The notes: a model not told the origin generated them from the letters alone. 64,000 nucleotides of DNA from Pseudomonas sp. B21_DOA (GCA_030544685.1 CP086683.1:4154001-4218000), one strand, 5' to 3'; positions 29,145-39,303 are shown, counted from the first letter of the stretch. Translations and numbers: made by a program.

Positions 29145-29194
29145 AAAAGCCTGCAAGGCTTCAAACGAATAACAATATTGCGGAGGCCCATCTC

Positions 29195-30298
29195 ATGGCC
29201 AACCTGAAAATCAAGAATCTGCAAAAAGGCTTCGAAGGCTTTTCCATCATCAAGGGCATTGACCTTGAAGTGAACGACAAGGAATTCGTGGTCTTCGTCG
29301 GCCCGTCGGGCTGCGGCAAATCCACCCTGCTGCGCCTGATCGCCGGCCTTGAAGAGGTCAGCGGCGGCACCATCGAACTCGATGGCCGCGACATCACCGA
29401 AGTCAGCCCGGCCAAGCGTGATCTGGCAATGGTGTTCCAGACCTACGCGCTGTACCCACACATGACGGTGAAAAAGAACATGTCGTTCGCCCTCGATCTG
29501 GCCGGCGTGCCGAAGGCCGAGGTCGAGCGCAAGGTTGGCGAAGCAGCGCGGATTCTCGAGCTCGGGCCAATGCTCGAGCGCAAACCGAAACAGCTGTCCG
29601 GCGGCCAGCGCCAGCGCGTGGCGATCGGCCGTGCCATTGTGCGCAACCCGAAGATTTTCCTTTTCGATGAGCCGCTGTCCAACCTCGACGCGGCGTTGCG
29701 CGTGCAGATGCGTCTGGAACTGCTGCGCCTGCATAAAGACCTGCAAGCGACGATGATTTATGTGACCCACGATCAGGTCGAAGCGATGACCATGGCCGAC
29801 AAAGTCGTGGTGCTTAACGGCGGCAGAATCGAACAGGTCGGCTCGCCACTGGACCTCTATCACAACCCGGCCAATCTGTTTGTCGCAGGCTTTCTCGGCA
29901 CGCCGAAAATGGGTTTCCTCAAAGGCAAGATTGCCCGCATCGACGGCGCCAGCTGCGAAGTTGCGCTGGACGCTGGCACGCGCATCAGCCTGCCGTTCAA
30001 CGCGGCCAGCCTCAGCGTCGGCAGCGCGGTGACGTTGGGCATTCGCCCGGAACATCTGGAGCTGGCGCAACCCGGCGATTGCACGTTGCAGGTGACTGCC
30101 GACGTCAGCGAACGCCTTGGCAGCGACACCTTCTGCCACGTCACCACCAGCGCCGGCGAAGCCCTGACCATGCGCGTGCGCGGCGATCTGGCCAGCCGTT
30201 ACGGCGAGCAATTGAGCCTGCGTCTGGACCCGACTCACTGCCACCTGTTCGACGCTGAAGGTGTGGCGCTGACCCGCCCACTGCGCGCTGCCGCCTGA
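29195..30298 (+). CDS. mtlK: Polyol ABC transporter ATP-binding protein
   Basis: A 367-residue MalK/UgpC-type ATPase: Walker [10 protein letters not shown] (about residue 37), signature [14 protein letters not shown], Walker [12 protein letters not shown], switch His in THDQVEAMT, and a C-terminal TOBE regulatory domain (about 235-360). ATG at 29195 preceded by a GCGGAGG ribosome site. It energises MtlEFG. Confidence 0.93.
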   Translation: MANLKIKNLQKGFEGFSIIKGIDLEVNDKEFVVFVGPSGCGKSTLLRLIAGLEEVSGGTIELDGRDITEVSPAKRDLAMVFQTYALYPHMTVKKNMSFALDLAGVPKAEVERKVGEAARILELGPMLERKPKQLSGGQRQRVAIGRAIVRNPKIFLFDEPLSNLDAALRVQMRLELLRLHKDLQATMIYVTHDQVEAMTMADKVVVLNGGRIEQVGSPLDLYHNPANLFVAGFLGTPKMGFLKGKIARIDGASCEVALDAGTRISLPFNAASLSVGSAVTLGIRPEHLELAQPGDCTLQVTADVSERLGSDTFCHVTTSAGEALTMRVRGDLASRYGEQLSLRLDPTHCHLFDAEGVALTRPLRAAA

Positions 30299-30313
30299 TT
30301 TCGAGACTATCCG

Positions 30314-31789
30314 ATGAAACTCAACCAACAGAACCTCAATCGCCTCGCCGCCGAAGTGCAACTGCCGGGCTACAACCTGAGCGACACACGCCAGGGCATC
30401 GCCCACATTGGCGTCGGCGGTTTCCACCGCGCACATCAGGCGTATTACACCGATGCCCTGATGAACACTGGCGAAGCGCTGGATTGGGCAATCTGCGGCG
30501 TCGGCCTGCGCCCGGAAGATCGCCGTGCCCGCGATGATCTGCGCGAGCAGGATTACCTGTTCACCCTGTTCGAACTGGGCGACAGCGACGACACTGAAGT
30601 GCGCGTCATCGGCGCGATCCGCAACATGCTGCTCGCTGAAGATGGCGCCCAGGCGCTGATCGACAAACTCGCCGAACCGCAGATCCGCATCGTCTCGCTG
30701 ACCATCACCGAGGGCGGCTACTGCATCGACGACAGCAACGGCGAATTCATGGCGCACCTGCCGCAGATTCAACACGACCTCGCCCATCCCGAAGCGCCGG
30801 GCACCGTGTTCGGCTTCCTTTGCGCTGCGTTGGCCAAACGCCGTGCGGCGGGCGTTCCGGCGTTCACGGTGATGTCCTGCGATAACCTGCCGCATAACGG
30901 CGCCGTCGCGCGCAAGGCACTGCTGGCGTTCGCCGCGCTGCGTGATGCGCAACTGCGCGACTGGATCGACCAGAACGTCAGTTTCCCCAACGCCATGGTC
31001 GATCGCATCACGCCAATGACCAGCACCGCGCATCGCCTGCAACTGGCCGACAAACACGGCGTCGATGATGCTTGGCCGGTGGTCTGCGAACCGTTTGTGC
31101 AGTGGGTGCTGGAAGACAAATTCGTCAACGGCCGCCCGGCCTGGGAAAAGGTCGGCGTGCAGTTCACCGACGATGTCTCGCCGTACGAAGAGATGAAAAT
31201 CAAACTGCTCAACGGCAGTCACCTGGCGCTGACATATCTAGGCTTTCTCAAGGGTTATCGCTTCGTCCACGAGACCATGAACGACCCGCTGTTCGTGCGT
31301 TACATGCGCGCTTATATGGACCTGGATGTCACGCCGCAACTGGCGCCGGTACCGGGCATTGATCTGAGCGAATACAAGGACACGTTAGTCGCGCGGTTTT
31401 CCAATCAGGCGATTGCCGATCAGCTGGAGCGAGTGTGTTCGGATGGCTCGTCGAAGTTTCCCAAGTTCACCGTGCCGACGATCAATCGGCTGATTGCCGA
31501 TGGTCGCGAGACCAAACGCGCGGCCCTGGTAGTCGCGGCGTGGGCGCTGTATTTGAAAGGCGTGGATGAGAACGGTGACACGTATTCGATTCCGGACCCG
31601 CGGGCGGCTTTCTGTCGGGGATTGGTGGCGGACGATGAGTTGATCACCGAGCGGCTGCTGGGCGTTGAGGAGATTTTTGGCACAGCGATACCGAAGTCGG
31701 CGGAGTTTGTTGCGGCATTCGAGTGGTGCTGCCAGAGTTTGCGCGAGGTTGGGGTTTCGCGGACATTGGAAAAACTCCTCGCAACCTGA
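30314..31789 (+). CDS. mtlD: Mannitol 2-dehydrogenase
   Basis: A 491-residue polyol-specific long-chain dehydrogenase that oxidises D-mannitol to D-fructose (and related polyols) with NAD+. The N-terminal Rossmann site reads IAHIGVGGFHRAHQAYYTD; the catalytic Lys region is EEMKIKLLNGSHLALTYLG. It starts 15 bases after mtlK. In the pathway its product fructose goes to MtlZ, while xylulose formed from arabitol goes to MtlY. Confidence 0.93.
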   Translation: MKLNQQNLNRLAAEVQLPGYNLSDTRQGIAHIGVGGFHRAHQAYYTDALMNTGEALDWAICGVGLRPEDRRARDDLREQDYLFTLFELGDSDDTEVRVIGAIRNMLLAEDGAQALIDKLAEPQIRIVSLTITEGGYCIDDSNGEFMAHLPQIQHDLAHPEAPGTVFGFLCAALAKRRAAGVPAFTVMSCDNLPHNGAVARKALLAFAALRDAQLRDWIDQNVSFPNAMVDRITPMTSTAHRLQLADKHGVDDAWPVVCEPFVQWVLEDKFVNGRPAWEKVGVQFTDDVSPYEEMKIKLLNGSHLALTYLGFLKGYRFVHETMNDPLFVRYMRAYMDLDVTPQLAPVPGIDLSEYKDTLVARFSNQAIADQLERVCSDGSSKFPKFTVPTINRLIADGRETKRAALVVAAWALYLKGVDENGDTYSIPDPRAAFCRGLVADDELITERLLGVEEIFGTAIPKSAEFVAAFEWCCQSLREVGVSRTLEKLLAT

Positions 31790-31790
31790 T

Positions 31791-31893
31791 CGTTCCCACG
31801 CTCTGCGTGGGAATGCAGCCAGGACGCTCCGCGTCCCATCAAAAGCGGACGCAGAGCGTCCATTGAGGCGTTCCCACGCAGAGCATGGGAACG
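31791..31893. repeat. Palindromic intergenic repeat of the GTTCCCACGC type (mtlD-mtlY)
   Basis: Outer arms CGTTCCCACGCTCTGCGTGG and CCACGCAGAGCATGGGAACG enclose further dyads (GGACGC-TCC-GCGTCC). The class is distinct from the REPs elsewhere in the window. It fills the gap completely between the mtlD stop and the ribosome site of the kinase gene. Confidence 0.8.
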
Positions 31894-31911
31894 AGCAGCC
31901 GTGGAGTTTTC

Positions 31912-33408
31912 ATGACAACAACAAAGCTCTTCCTGGGTATCGACTGCGGCACCCAAGGCACCAAAGCGATCATCCTCGATGCCGACAGCGGTCAGGTGCT
32001 AGGCCTGGGCGCGGCGCCGCACACTATGATCAGCGGCGCCAATGGCCGCCGCGAACAAGACGTCCAGCAGTGGCTCGACGCTTTCGTCAGCGCCACCCGC
32101 CAGGCCTTGCAAGCGGCAAACGTCGACGGCCAGGCGATCCTCGGTGTCGGCGTCTCCGGCCAGCAACACGGCCTGGTGCTGCTCGATGAGCAAGGCGCAG
32201 TGCTGCGCCCGGCCAAGCTCTGGTGCGATACCGAAACCACGCCGGAAAACGAGCGCTTGCTCGCGCAACTGGGCGGCGAGCAAGGCTCACTGGAACGCCT
32301 CGGCGTGGTCATTGCGCCGGGCTACACGGTGTCGAAACTGCTGTGGACCAAAGAGCAGCATCCCGACGTGTTCGCACGCATCGCGCGGATTCTGTTGCCT
32401 CACGACTACCTCAACTACTGGCTCACCGGCCGCGCCTGCAGCGAATACGGCGACGCCTCCGGCACTGGTTACTTCAACGTGCGCACGCGGCAGTGGGATG
32501 TACAGATCCTGCGCGACATCGACGCCAGCGGACGTTTGCAAACCGCGCTGCCGGAGCTGATCGACGCGCACGCGGCCGTTGGCACTATCCTGCCGGCAGT
32601 CGCCGAACAACTCGGCATCAACCCCAACGCTGTAGTTTCAAGCGGCGGTGGCGACAACATGATGGGCGCCATTGGTACCGGCAATATCCAGCCCGGCGCG
32701 ATCACCATGAGCCTCGGTTCTTCCGGCACGGTCTACGCCTATTCGGAGGAGCCGAACGTCAGCGCCGATGCCTCGGTCGCCACTTTCTGCTCCTCCAGCG
32801 GCGGCTGGCTGCCGCTGATCTGCACCATGAATCTGACCAACGCCACTGGTGCAATTCGCGAACTGTTCAAGCTCGATCTGCCGACCTTCAACCAATTGGT
32901 CGCGCAGTCGCCGATCGGCGCCGAAGGTGTGAGCATGCTGCCGTTTCTCAACGGTGAGCGCGTCCCCGCCCTGCCCCACGCCACCGGCAGCCTGCATGGC
33001 CTGACCATGGACAACCTGACCCAAGCCAACCTGTGCCGCGCCGCTGTCGAAGGCACCACCTTCGGTTTGCGCTACGGGCTGGATTTGCTCCGCCAGAATG
33101 GTTTACAAAGCCTGCGCATTTGCCTGATCGGTGGCGGTTCGAAGAGTGCGGTGTGGCGGCAGATCGTCGCCGACATCATGAACGCCCCGGTGATCTGCAC
33201 CGAGCAAAGCGAAGCCGCCGCACTGGGTGCAGCGATTCAGGCAGCGTGGTGCGCGTCGCGCTCCAGTGGCGACGAAGTTTCTCTGGCCGATCTATGCGAA
33301 CGCTGCGTGAAACTCGACGCACGCAGCGAAACCCTGCCGATCGCCGCCAATGTCGCGGCGTTCCAGCAGGCCTACGAACGCTATCAACAGCATGTCGCAA
33401 CCCTATAA
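31912..33408 (+). CDS. mtlY: Xylulokinase
   Basis: A 498-residue FGGY-family kinase: N-terminal phosphate motif LGIDCGTQGTKAIILD, catalytic-site region NGRREQDVQQW, C-terminal LIGGGSKSAVWRQIVADIM. It phosphorylates D-xylulose formed by MtlD from D-arabitol. ATG at 31912 has GTGGAG upstream; the in-frame ATG at 31885 lies inside the palindromic repeat and is unlikely. Confidence 0.9.
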   Translation: MTTTKLFLGIDCGTQGTKAIILDADSGQVLGLGAAPHTMISGANGRREQDVQQWLDAFVSATRQALQAANVDGQAILGVGVSGQQHGLVLLDEQGAVLRPAKLWCDTETTPENERLLAQLGGEQGSLERLGVVIAPGYTVSKLLWTKEQHPDVFARIARILLPHDYLNYWLTGRACSEYGDASGTGYFNVRTRQWDVQILRDIDASGRLQTALPELIDAHAAVGTILPAVAEQLGINPNAVVSSGGGDNMMGAIGTGNIQPGAITMSLGSSGTVYAYSEEPNVSADASVATFCSSSGGWLPLICTMNLTNATGAIRELFKLDLPTFNQLVAQSPIGAEGVSMLPFLNGERVPALPHATGSLHGLTMDNLTQANLCRAAVEGTTFGLRYGLDLLRQNGLQSLRICLIGGGSKSAVWRQIVADIMNAPVICTEQSEAAALGAAIQAAWCASRSSGDEVSLADLCERCVKLDARSETLPIAANVAAFQQAYERYQQHVATL

Positions 33409-33421
33409 CGAGCAAACAACT

Positions 33422-34360
33422 ATGTACCTGGTGTGTGGCGAAGCCCTGTTTGATTTCTTCAGCGAAAACGATGCCAGCGGGCTGGCCTCGAAAGTCAATT
33501 TCAAGGCGATTGCCGGCGGCTCGCCGTTCAACGTCGCCGTCGGTCTGCGCCGTTTGGGGGTGGACTCGGCGCTGTTCGGCGGGCTGTCCACCGACTACCT
33601 CGGCCGCCGTTTGCAGCAAGTCCTGCAGGAGGAAGGCGTGCGTCCGGACTATCTGGTGGATTTCGCCGCGCCGACCACCCTGGCGATGGTCGCGGTAGGC
33701 GCCAACGGCTCGCCGCATTACAGCTTCCGTGGCGAAGACTGCGCCGATCGGCAACTGAGCGAGGCGCATCTGCCGACATTCGGCGACGAGGTTCGCGGCC
33801 TGCACATCGGCTCGTTTTCGCTGGTGGTGCAGCCGATTGGCGACACACTGCTGAAACTGGTCCAGCGCGAAAGCGGCAAACGCCTGATCAGCCTCGACCC
33901 CAACGTGCGCCTCAACCCCGAGCCGAACATCAATCTGTGGCGCGAGCGCATCGCCACGCTGGTGCAACTCGCTGATCTGATCAAAGTAAGCGACGAGGAC
34001 CTGAGCCTGCTCTATCCCGAGCAGGATCCGCAAAACGTGATTGAAGGCTGGCTCGAACATCGCTGCCAGATCGTCTTTCTGACTCGCGGTGGCGACGGCG
34101 CGACCGTGTTCAGTCGCGCCCATGGCTCGTGGTCGGTACCGGCCAATCAGGTTCAGATCGCCGATACGGTTGGCGCTGGCGACACCTTTCAGGCGGCGCT
34201 GATCACCTGGCTGACCGAGCACTCGCTGGACTCGGTCGCTGGCGTGCAGCAGCTGAGTCGCGAGCAGATTGACGGCATGCTCAGGTTCGCCGTACAAGCC
34301 GCCGCGCTGACCTGCAGCAAAACCGGTCCGGATCTACCCTATCGTCATCAGTTGAGCTGA
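33422..34360 (+). CDS. mtlZ: Fructokinase (PfkB family)
   Basis: A 312-residue PfkB-family sugar kinase. It has GGSPFNVAVGLRRLG near the N-terminus and the C-terminal catalytic signature DTVGAGDTFQAALI with the catalytic Asp. It converts fructose from MtlD to fructose 6-phosphate. Last gene of the mtl operon; the ATG at 33422 lies 13 bases after the mtlY stop. Confidence 0.9.
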   Translation: MYLVCGEALFDFFSENDASGLASKVNFKAIAGGSPFNVAVGLRRLGVDSALFGGLSTDYLGRRLQQVLQEEGVRPDYLVDFAAPTTLAMVAVGANGSPHYSFRGEDCADRQLSEAHLPTFGDEVRGLHIGSFSLVVQPIGDTLLKLVQRESGKRLISLDPNVRLNPEPNINLWRERIATLVQLADLIKVSDEDLSLLYPEQDPQNVIEGWLEHRCQIVFLTRGGDGATVFSRAHGSWSVPANQVQIADTVGAGDTFQAALITWLTEHSLDSVAGVQQLSREQIDGMLRFAVQAAALTCSKTGPDLPYRHQLS

Positions 34361-34405
34361 GCGCGTAGACTGTCGGCCTTTTTTGCGCACGACGGAAACA
34401 AGCTT

Positions 34406-35026
34406 TTGAATCTCAGGCACATCCTCGCCCTCCTGACCCTGGCCACCCTGCTGAGCGGTTGCGGCACCTCGCCGCCCCGCTCGCCGGAAGACATCTGCGC
34501 AATCTTCCGCGAGAAAAGCGACTGGTACGACGCTGCGCAAGTCACCCAGAAACGCTGGGGCGTGCCGATCCAGGTGCCTTTCGCGATCATGTATCAGGAA
34601 TCCGGCTATCGCTACGACGCCAAGACGCCGCGCAAATACCTGCTCTGGGTGATTCCGTGGGGCCGCGTTTCCACCGCTTCCGGTTATGCGCAAGCCAAGG
34701 ATGAAGTCTGGGCCGACTACCAGAAAAGCACCGGCCGCAACTGGGCCGATCGCGAAGACTTCGACGACGCCATCGACTTCGTCGGCTGGTACATGGACAA
34801 GACCACCTCGATCAACGGCGTGTACAAATACGACGCCTATAACCAGTACCTGAACTACCACGAAGGCTGGGGCGGCTTTCGCAACAAGACCTACGCGAGC
34901 AAGGCCTGGCTACCGCCGACCGCACGCAAGGTGCAGAACCGTTCGGATCTGTATGCGCAGCAATATGCCGGCTGCAAGGAAGACCTCAATCGCGGGTTGT
35001 GGAGCCGGTTCTGGCATTGGTTGTAG
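34406..35026 (+). CDS. Lipoprotein with transglycosylase-like (SLT) domain
   Basis: A 206-residue lipoprotein: signal LTLATLLSGC with mature Cys21. The lysozyme-like segment FAIMYQESGYRYDA carries a candidate catalytic Glu in the ES pair typical of SLT domains, and the rest (GYAQAKDEVW, NQYLNYHEGWGGF) fits that fold. It would act on peptidoglycan from the outer-membrane or inner-membrane periplasmic face. The start is TTG at 34406 with ACGGAAA upstream. A family known in Pseudomonas; activity inferred only. Confidence 0.78.
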   Translation: MNLRHILALLTLATLLSGCGTSPPRSPEDICAIFREKSDWYDAAQVTQKRWGVPIQVPFAIMYQESGYRYDAKTPRKYLLWVIPWGRVSTASGYAQAKDEVWADYQKSTGRNWADREDFDDAIDFVGWYMDKTTSINGVYKYDAYNQYLNYHEGWGGFRNKTYASKAWLPPTARKVQNRSDLYAQQYAGCKEDLNRGLWSRFWHWL

Positions 35027-35030
35027 AAGC

Positions 35031-35124
35031 CCTTCGCGAGCAGGCTCGCTCCCACAGGACCTTAGTGAACGCCGATTTTGTCTACACCCGAGAAACCTGT
35101 GGGAGTGGGCTTGCCCGCGATGGC
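35031..35124. repeat. REP-type pair upstream of the T6SS cargo module
   Basis: TTCGCGAGCAGGCTCGCTCC at the left and GGGAGTGGGCTTGCCCGCGA at the right: two different REP subtypes in opposite orientation. The remaining 177 bases up to vgrG hold the module's promoter; I could not place it. Confidence 0.78.
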
Positions 35125-35301
35125 AATCTCTCAAACACCATCAAAGTCTATGAAAGGCCCGATTTCACTGACCCAAACCGCCCTCCTAAGGGTTTTCCCT
35201 ATGACATCGCAGCCCCACATCTACGCCATTTGCGCCTTGAATGAGGCCGTCTAATCCTGCAACATCCATCACCTGCTTATTCAACGGACGGAATTCAAGG
35301 C

Positions 35302-37374
35302 ATGCTGGACGCCAATGCAACCCACATCACCCTCTCGATCGAAGACGCCAACGCCGACCTGCAAGTCCTCAGCTTCACCGGTCGCGAAGCCCTCAACGAA
35401 CCGTTCCGTTTCGACCTCGAACTGGTCAGCGCCCGCCCCGACCTGAAGCTCGAAGAGCTGCTGCACAAGCGCGCCTGCCTGACGTTCGGCGCCACCGGCG
35501 AAGGCAAGATTCACGGCCAGGTCTATCGCATCGAGCAGGGCGACTCTGGCAAGACCCTGACCCGCTACAGCATCAGCCTGGTGCCGCAACTGGCCTACCT
35601 GCAGCACAACCATGATCAGCAGATCTTCCAGCAACTGACGGTGCCGAAAATCATCGCCCAGGTGCTGGAAGATCGCGGCATTCTCTCTGACGCCTACAGC
35701 TTCCAGCTCGGCGCCGAGTACCCGGAGCGTGAGTATTGCGTGCAATACGACGAGTCCGACCTGCATTTCATCCAGCGTCTGTGCGAAGAGGAAGGCATTC
35801 ACTTCCACTTCCAGCACAGCACCAGCGGCCACAAACTGGTATTCGGCGACGACCAGACGGTGTTCCGCAAACTGAAGCCGGTCAGCTACCAGCAGGACTC
35901 CGGCATGGCTGCCGAGAAACCGGTGATCAAGCGCTTCAACCTGCGCCTGGAAACCCGCACCACCCGCGTCAGCCGCCGCGACTACGATTTCGAAAAACCC
36001 AAGCTGCTACCGGAAGGCTCAGCCAAATCCGAGTTCGCCCCGGATCTGGAAGACTACGATTACCCCGGCCGTTTCACCACCCGCGAGCGCGGCAAGTTCC
36101 TCTCGACCCGCGCCCTCGAACGCCATCGCAGCGATTACAAACTTGCCGAAGGCAAAGGTGATGAACCGACGCTGACCAGCGGCCATTTCCTCACGCTCGC
36201 CGAACATCCGCGCGCCGAGTGGAACGACCTCTGGCTGCTGCTGGAAGTCTTCCACGAAGGCAAACAACCGCAAGTGCTCGGTGAAAACGTCACCAGCGAC
36301 GTCACCGACAACAAGAGCGATTTCCACCAGGGCTACCGCAACAGCTTCCTCGCTACCCCATGGGACGCGCACTACCGCCCTGCCCTCGAACACCCGAAAC
36401 CGAAAGTCCTCGGCAGCCAGACCGCCGTCGTCACCGGCCCGCCCGGCGAAGAAATCCACTGCGATCAATACGGCCGCATCAAAGTGCAATTCCACTGGGA
36501 CCGCGACGGCCAGTCCGACGATAAAACCACCTGCTGGATGCGCGTCGCCAGCGGCTGGGCCGGCGCAGCTTACGGCGGCATTGCCATCCCGCGCATCGGC
36601 ATGGAAGTCCTCGTCACCTTCCTCGAAGGCGACCCCGACCAGCCCCTCGTCACCGGCTGCCTGTACCACAAGGAAAACGTCGTCCCTTACGACCTGCCCG
36701 CCAACAAGACCCGCAGCACCTTCAAAACCCTCAGCTCCCCGGGCGGCAAGGGCTACAACGAATTCCGCATCGAAGACAAGAAAGGCGCCGAACAGATCTA
36801 CATCCACGCCCAGCGCGACTGGGACGAAAACATCGAACACGACCAGAAAATCCGCGTCGGCAACGAACGGCATGACACCGTCGAAGCCAATGTGCTTAGC
36901 GAATTCAAGGTCGAAGAACACCGCATCACCCATCTGGACCGCATCAGTGAGATGCGCGCGGATGATCACCTGACGGTGGGTGTGACGCAGCATGTGAAGG
37001 TGGGGACTGGGCAGTTTGTTGAGGCTGGCAACGAAATACATTACTACGCCGGCCAGAGAGTCGTGGTCGAAGGCGCCATGGAACTGACCGCCAAGGCTGG
37101 CGGCAGCTTCGTCAAGGTCGATGCGGGTGGCGTGACCATCAGCGGCGCCGAGGTAAAGGTCAATACCGGAGGCGCGCCGGGCGTGGGGACCGGCATCGGA
37201 ATTCTGGAACCCGTCATTCCATGGGCCGCTGCGAAAGACAAGGCAGGTGCCCTGCTCGTACCGGCAGCAGTGCAAATGGCCTTGGCCAAGGCTGCTCGCA
37301 AAGCAGGTGACATCCGTTGCCCGATCTGTGAAGCCTGCCGCGAAGGCAAATGCGATCTGGGAGCCACAGCATGA
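35302..37374 (+). CDS. vgrG: Type VI secretion spike protein VgrG
   Basis: A 690-residue VgrG with the gp27-like N-terminal domains (about 1-380), gp5 OB-fold (about 400-480, DQYGRIKVQFHWDRDG) and the beta-helix region (about 490-620). The C-terminal tail (about 640-690) is short and Cys-containing (RCPICEACREGKC) with no recognisable enzyme, so the cargo is loaded through the adaptor encoded next. ATG at 35302 has AAGG upstream. The stop overlaps the DUF4123 start (ATGA). No core T6SS genes are in the window, so this is an auxiliary vgrG island. Confidence 0.93.
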   Translation: MLDANATHITLSIEDANADLQVLSFTGREALNEPFRFDLELVSARPDLKLEELLHKRACLTFGATGEGKIHGQVYRIEQGDSGKTLTRYSISLVPQLAYLQHNHDQQIFQQLTVPKIIAQVLEDRGILSDAYSFQLGAEYPEREYCVQYDESDLHFIQRLCEEEGIHFHFQHSTSGHKLVFGDDQTVFRKLKPVSYQQDSGMAAEKPVIKRFNLRLETRTTRVSRRDYDFEKPKLLPEGSAKSEFAPDLEDYDYPGRFTTRERGKFLSTRALERHRSDYKLAEGKGDEPTLTSGHFLTLAEHPRAEWNDLWLLLEVFHEGKQPQVLGENVTSDVTDNKSDFHQGYRNSFLATPWDAHYRPALEHPKPKVLGSQTAVVTGPPGEEIHCDQYGRIKVQFHWDRDGQSDDKTTCWMRVASGWAGAAYGGIAIPRIGMEVLVTFLEGDPDQPLVTGCLYHKENVVPYDLPANKTRSTFKTLSSPGGKGYNEFRIEDKKGAEQIYIHAQRDWDENIEHDQKIRVGNERHDTVEANVLSEFKVEEHRITHLDRISEMRADDHLTVGVTQHVKVGTGQFVEAGNEIHYYAGQRVVVEGAMELTAKAGGSFVKVDAGGVTISGAEVKVNTGGAPGVGTGIGILEPVIPWAAAKDKAGALLVPAAVQMALAKAARKAGDIRCPICEACREGKCDLGATA

Positions 37375-38219
37375 GCGACGTGCTTAATAACTGGATAGGC
37401 GAACAATCCCGTCTCAACCGTGTGCTGATCCTCGCCCTCGACAGCCTCGCCGAACCCAACCCGGTCACCTCGCTTTACAGCGCCGGCGTCATGCAACGCT
37501 CGGTACAACTCTACCGACGTACCGAGTTCTCAAAATTCGCCGCTATCAGTCCATGGCTGACCGAATTGCAGAACCCGGGCAACGATGCCTTCCGTAAACT
37601 GCTCGATGACCCAAAGCGCAACTGGGGCTGGATCGCCAGCATGGACAAGACTGATCTCGACAGCCTTACTCAGCATTGGATTGCCCGTATTGTCATTGAT
37701 GAAGACGGCGATCGCTCACTGTTCCGTTTTCAAGACAACCGGGTTCTGGCCCGCTGCCTGGGCAACATGGAGGAAATCGAATGGCCGCTGCTGCTCGGGC
37801 CAATCAGCAGCGTGCTGTATTGGGACCAGAACCAATGGAAAAGCGCCGACAACAGTAGGCCTGGAATGTATCCGGTACCGAATCCGGCGCCATGGTTACG
37901 CACCCCGGAGTCGGGCGAGCAAGCCAGAAGCATCCTGCGAGACAACCTCAAGCGCTGGTTACTGACCTACCACGTCGATACGGCTGCCACACTGGCCGAA
38001 ACCCGAGTCGTCAGTAAATGGCTTGAGGAGCAAATGGACCTGCTTGAGGCTTGGGACTGGCGCACACCGGAACAGCGAGAAATGATGCTGAGCCATCGTC
38101 TGTCCCCAGCTTGCATGACTGATGTTGCGTGGGAGCCGCTTCCCGGAGAAACGTCCCAACAGCACTTTGACCGGTGCCAACGAGTGTTCGTTGATCAGAA
38201 AGCAGGCAGTGCGACTTGA
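37371..38219 (+). CDS. DUF4123 type VI effector adaptor/chaperone
   Basis: A 282-residue cytosolic protein with a DUF4123 domain in its N-terminal half. Proteins of this type (TEC/Tap) bind a VgrG tip and load the effector encoded downstream. Its ATG overlaps the vgrG stop by 4 bases, and its own stop overlaps a TTG start at 38216, so translation is coupled through the module. Confidence 0.85.
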   Translation: MSDVLNNWIGEQSRLNRVLILALDSLAEPNPVTSLYSAGVMQRSVQLYRRTEFSKFAAISPWLTELQNPGNDAFRKLLDDPKRNWGWIASMDKTDLDSLTQHWIARIVIDEDGDRSLFRFQDNRVLARCLGNMEEIEWPLLLGPISSVLYWDQNQWKSADNSRPGMYPVPNPAPWLRTPESGEQARSILRDNLKRWLLTYHVDTAATLAETRVVSKWLEEQMDLLEAWDWRTPEQREMMLSHRLSPACMTDVAWEPLPGETSQQHFDRCQRVFVDQKAGSAT

Positions 38220-38412
38220 GAATTCAACCGGGGGCTGCGGTCGTAGTGCTGTGGCTGCCAGCCGCCTGCAGTCTCACGCGCCAAGTTGCAGAAAGCGGAG
38301 TGAGAGCCAACAACGGAAGTCCAATACGGTCAAGGTAAAGGCGGCTCCGCAGACAACGTCTACGGAGATACCACTGGCTTCGCAAATGCGCAATCAATCC
38401 AAACAGTGTTGA
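38216..38412 (+). pseudogene. Possible small lipoprotein gene, one frameshift
   Basis: A TTG at 38216 overlaps the DUF4123 stop (TTGA). It opens a frame with a lipoprotein-like signal (GAAVVVLWLPAAC) that stops at 38336-38338. One extra G at 38315-38316 would carry the frame on to the TGA at 38412, 14 bases before the next ATG, for a 65-residue product. The form of the break matches the other homopolymer losses in the window. The gene call is tentative because it is short and unrecognised. Confidence 0.35.
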
Positions 38413-38426
38413 GTAGGAAGCCATTA

Positions 38427-39295
38427 ATGGGTAGCAAATACTTTTCAAACAGTGCTCAAGCTGCGTTTTTCCTAGTATTACCGTTGATTGGTGCATGCAG
38501 CTTTGCTGGACAGATGGCGAAGGACTCTGTTGAGGGTGCAACGAGTTACTACAGCAGAGAGCATTTCACGCTGACCGCCACTGTTCCTGCAAAATTTGGC
38601 TTTACTTCAAAAGCTCAGTATTCACCTAAGCAGGGTGAAACCTGTCAAGTATACAGTTCTGGCTTAGGTGGTTCTGTGACCCGTCAACAACAGAAATCAC
38701 ATACGATCGACGCGAAAGACATTGAGCAGACGGTGTCTACAGACGTTCCATTAGAGTTTCACATTGCCGATTGCTCGATGGAGCTAACGAGGGTGAGCTA
38801 CGAAGTTAATGCCACGTACGGGGCGGACGCTTGGGACCATGGTTTGGAGATGGCGGGAGGGCTCTCTATCAAGACCGAAAGCACAGACAGTACCGCGACA
38901 CCCTACCCGGATCTAATCGAACAAAGAGGCCTCTGTGCTTGGAGTTTTCAGATAAGCACCGCTAAAGCCAAGAAAGATCAGATTGAAAAGTTATTATCGT
39001 GTTCTGCTGCAGATCCTGAATGGAAAGTTCCAGAGAGTCGTTTACAGCGTCGCAAACCAGGCGGATCCTTGTCAAAAAAGCGATTACCGACAAGACGATC
39101 CATGTGACATTCAAGCTGTCAAATGTTGAAGTACCCAGCTACTTACGCTACTGGGTAAAAGTCCCTAACGGCTGGAAACCTTGTACCGGAAGATGGAATT
39201 CTGGAAGAGAAGAGTTATGCACTACACCGCCTCAATTTAGAACTTTCAAACAAGATGGACGTGAGTGCACCGTTTATCCTGGCTGTAATGAATAA
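38427..39295 (+). pseudogene. Lipoprotein of the T6SS module (candidate immunity), one frameshift
   Basis: Lipoprotein signal FFLVLPLIGAC with mature Cys24, then a soluble domain I do not recognise. The frame breaks close to the T-run 39041-39043; one added T gives PESRFTASQTRRILV and a 289-residue protein ending at 39295, nine bases before the lipase effector start. A periplasmic lipoprotein next to a lipase effector is the usual setting of a Tle-type immunity protein, though its position before the effector leaves an accessory role possible. Lower G+C than vgrG. ATG at 38427 follows AGGA. Confidence 0.6.
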
Positions 39296-39303
39296 GGATT
39301 TTT

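Noticed and set aside
28901..31222. A 773-codon minus-strand open frame across mtlK and mtlD
   Set aside because: Antisense to two well-defined genes; composition reflects codon third-position bias only.
36019..37275. A 418-codon minus-strand frame opposite vgrG
   Set aside because: Shadow of vgrG; sequence low in complexity without motifs.
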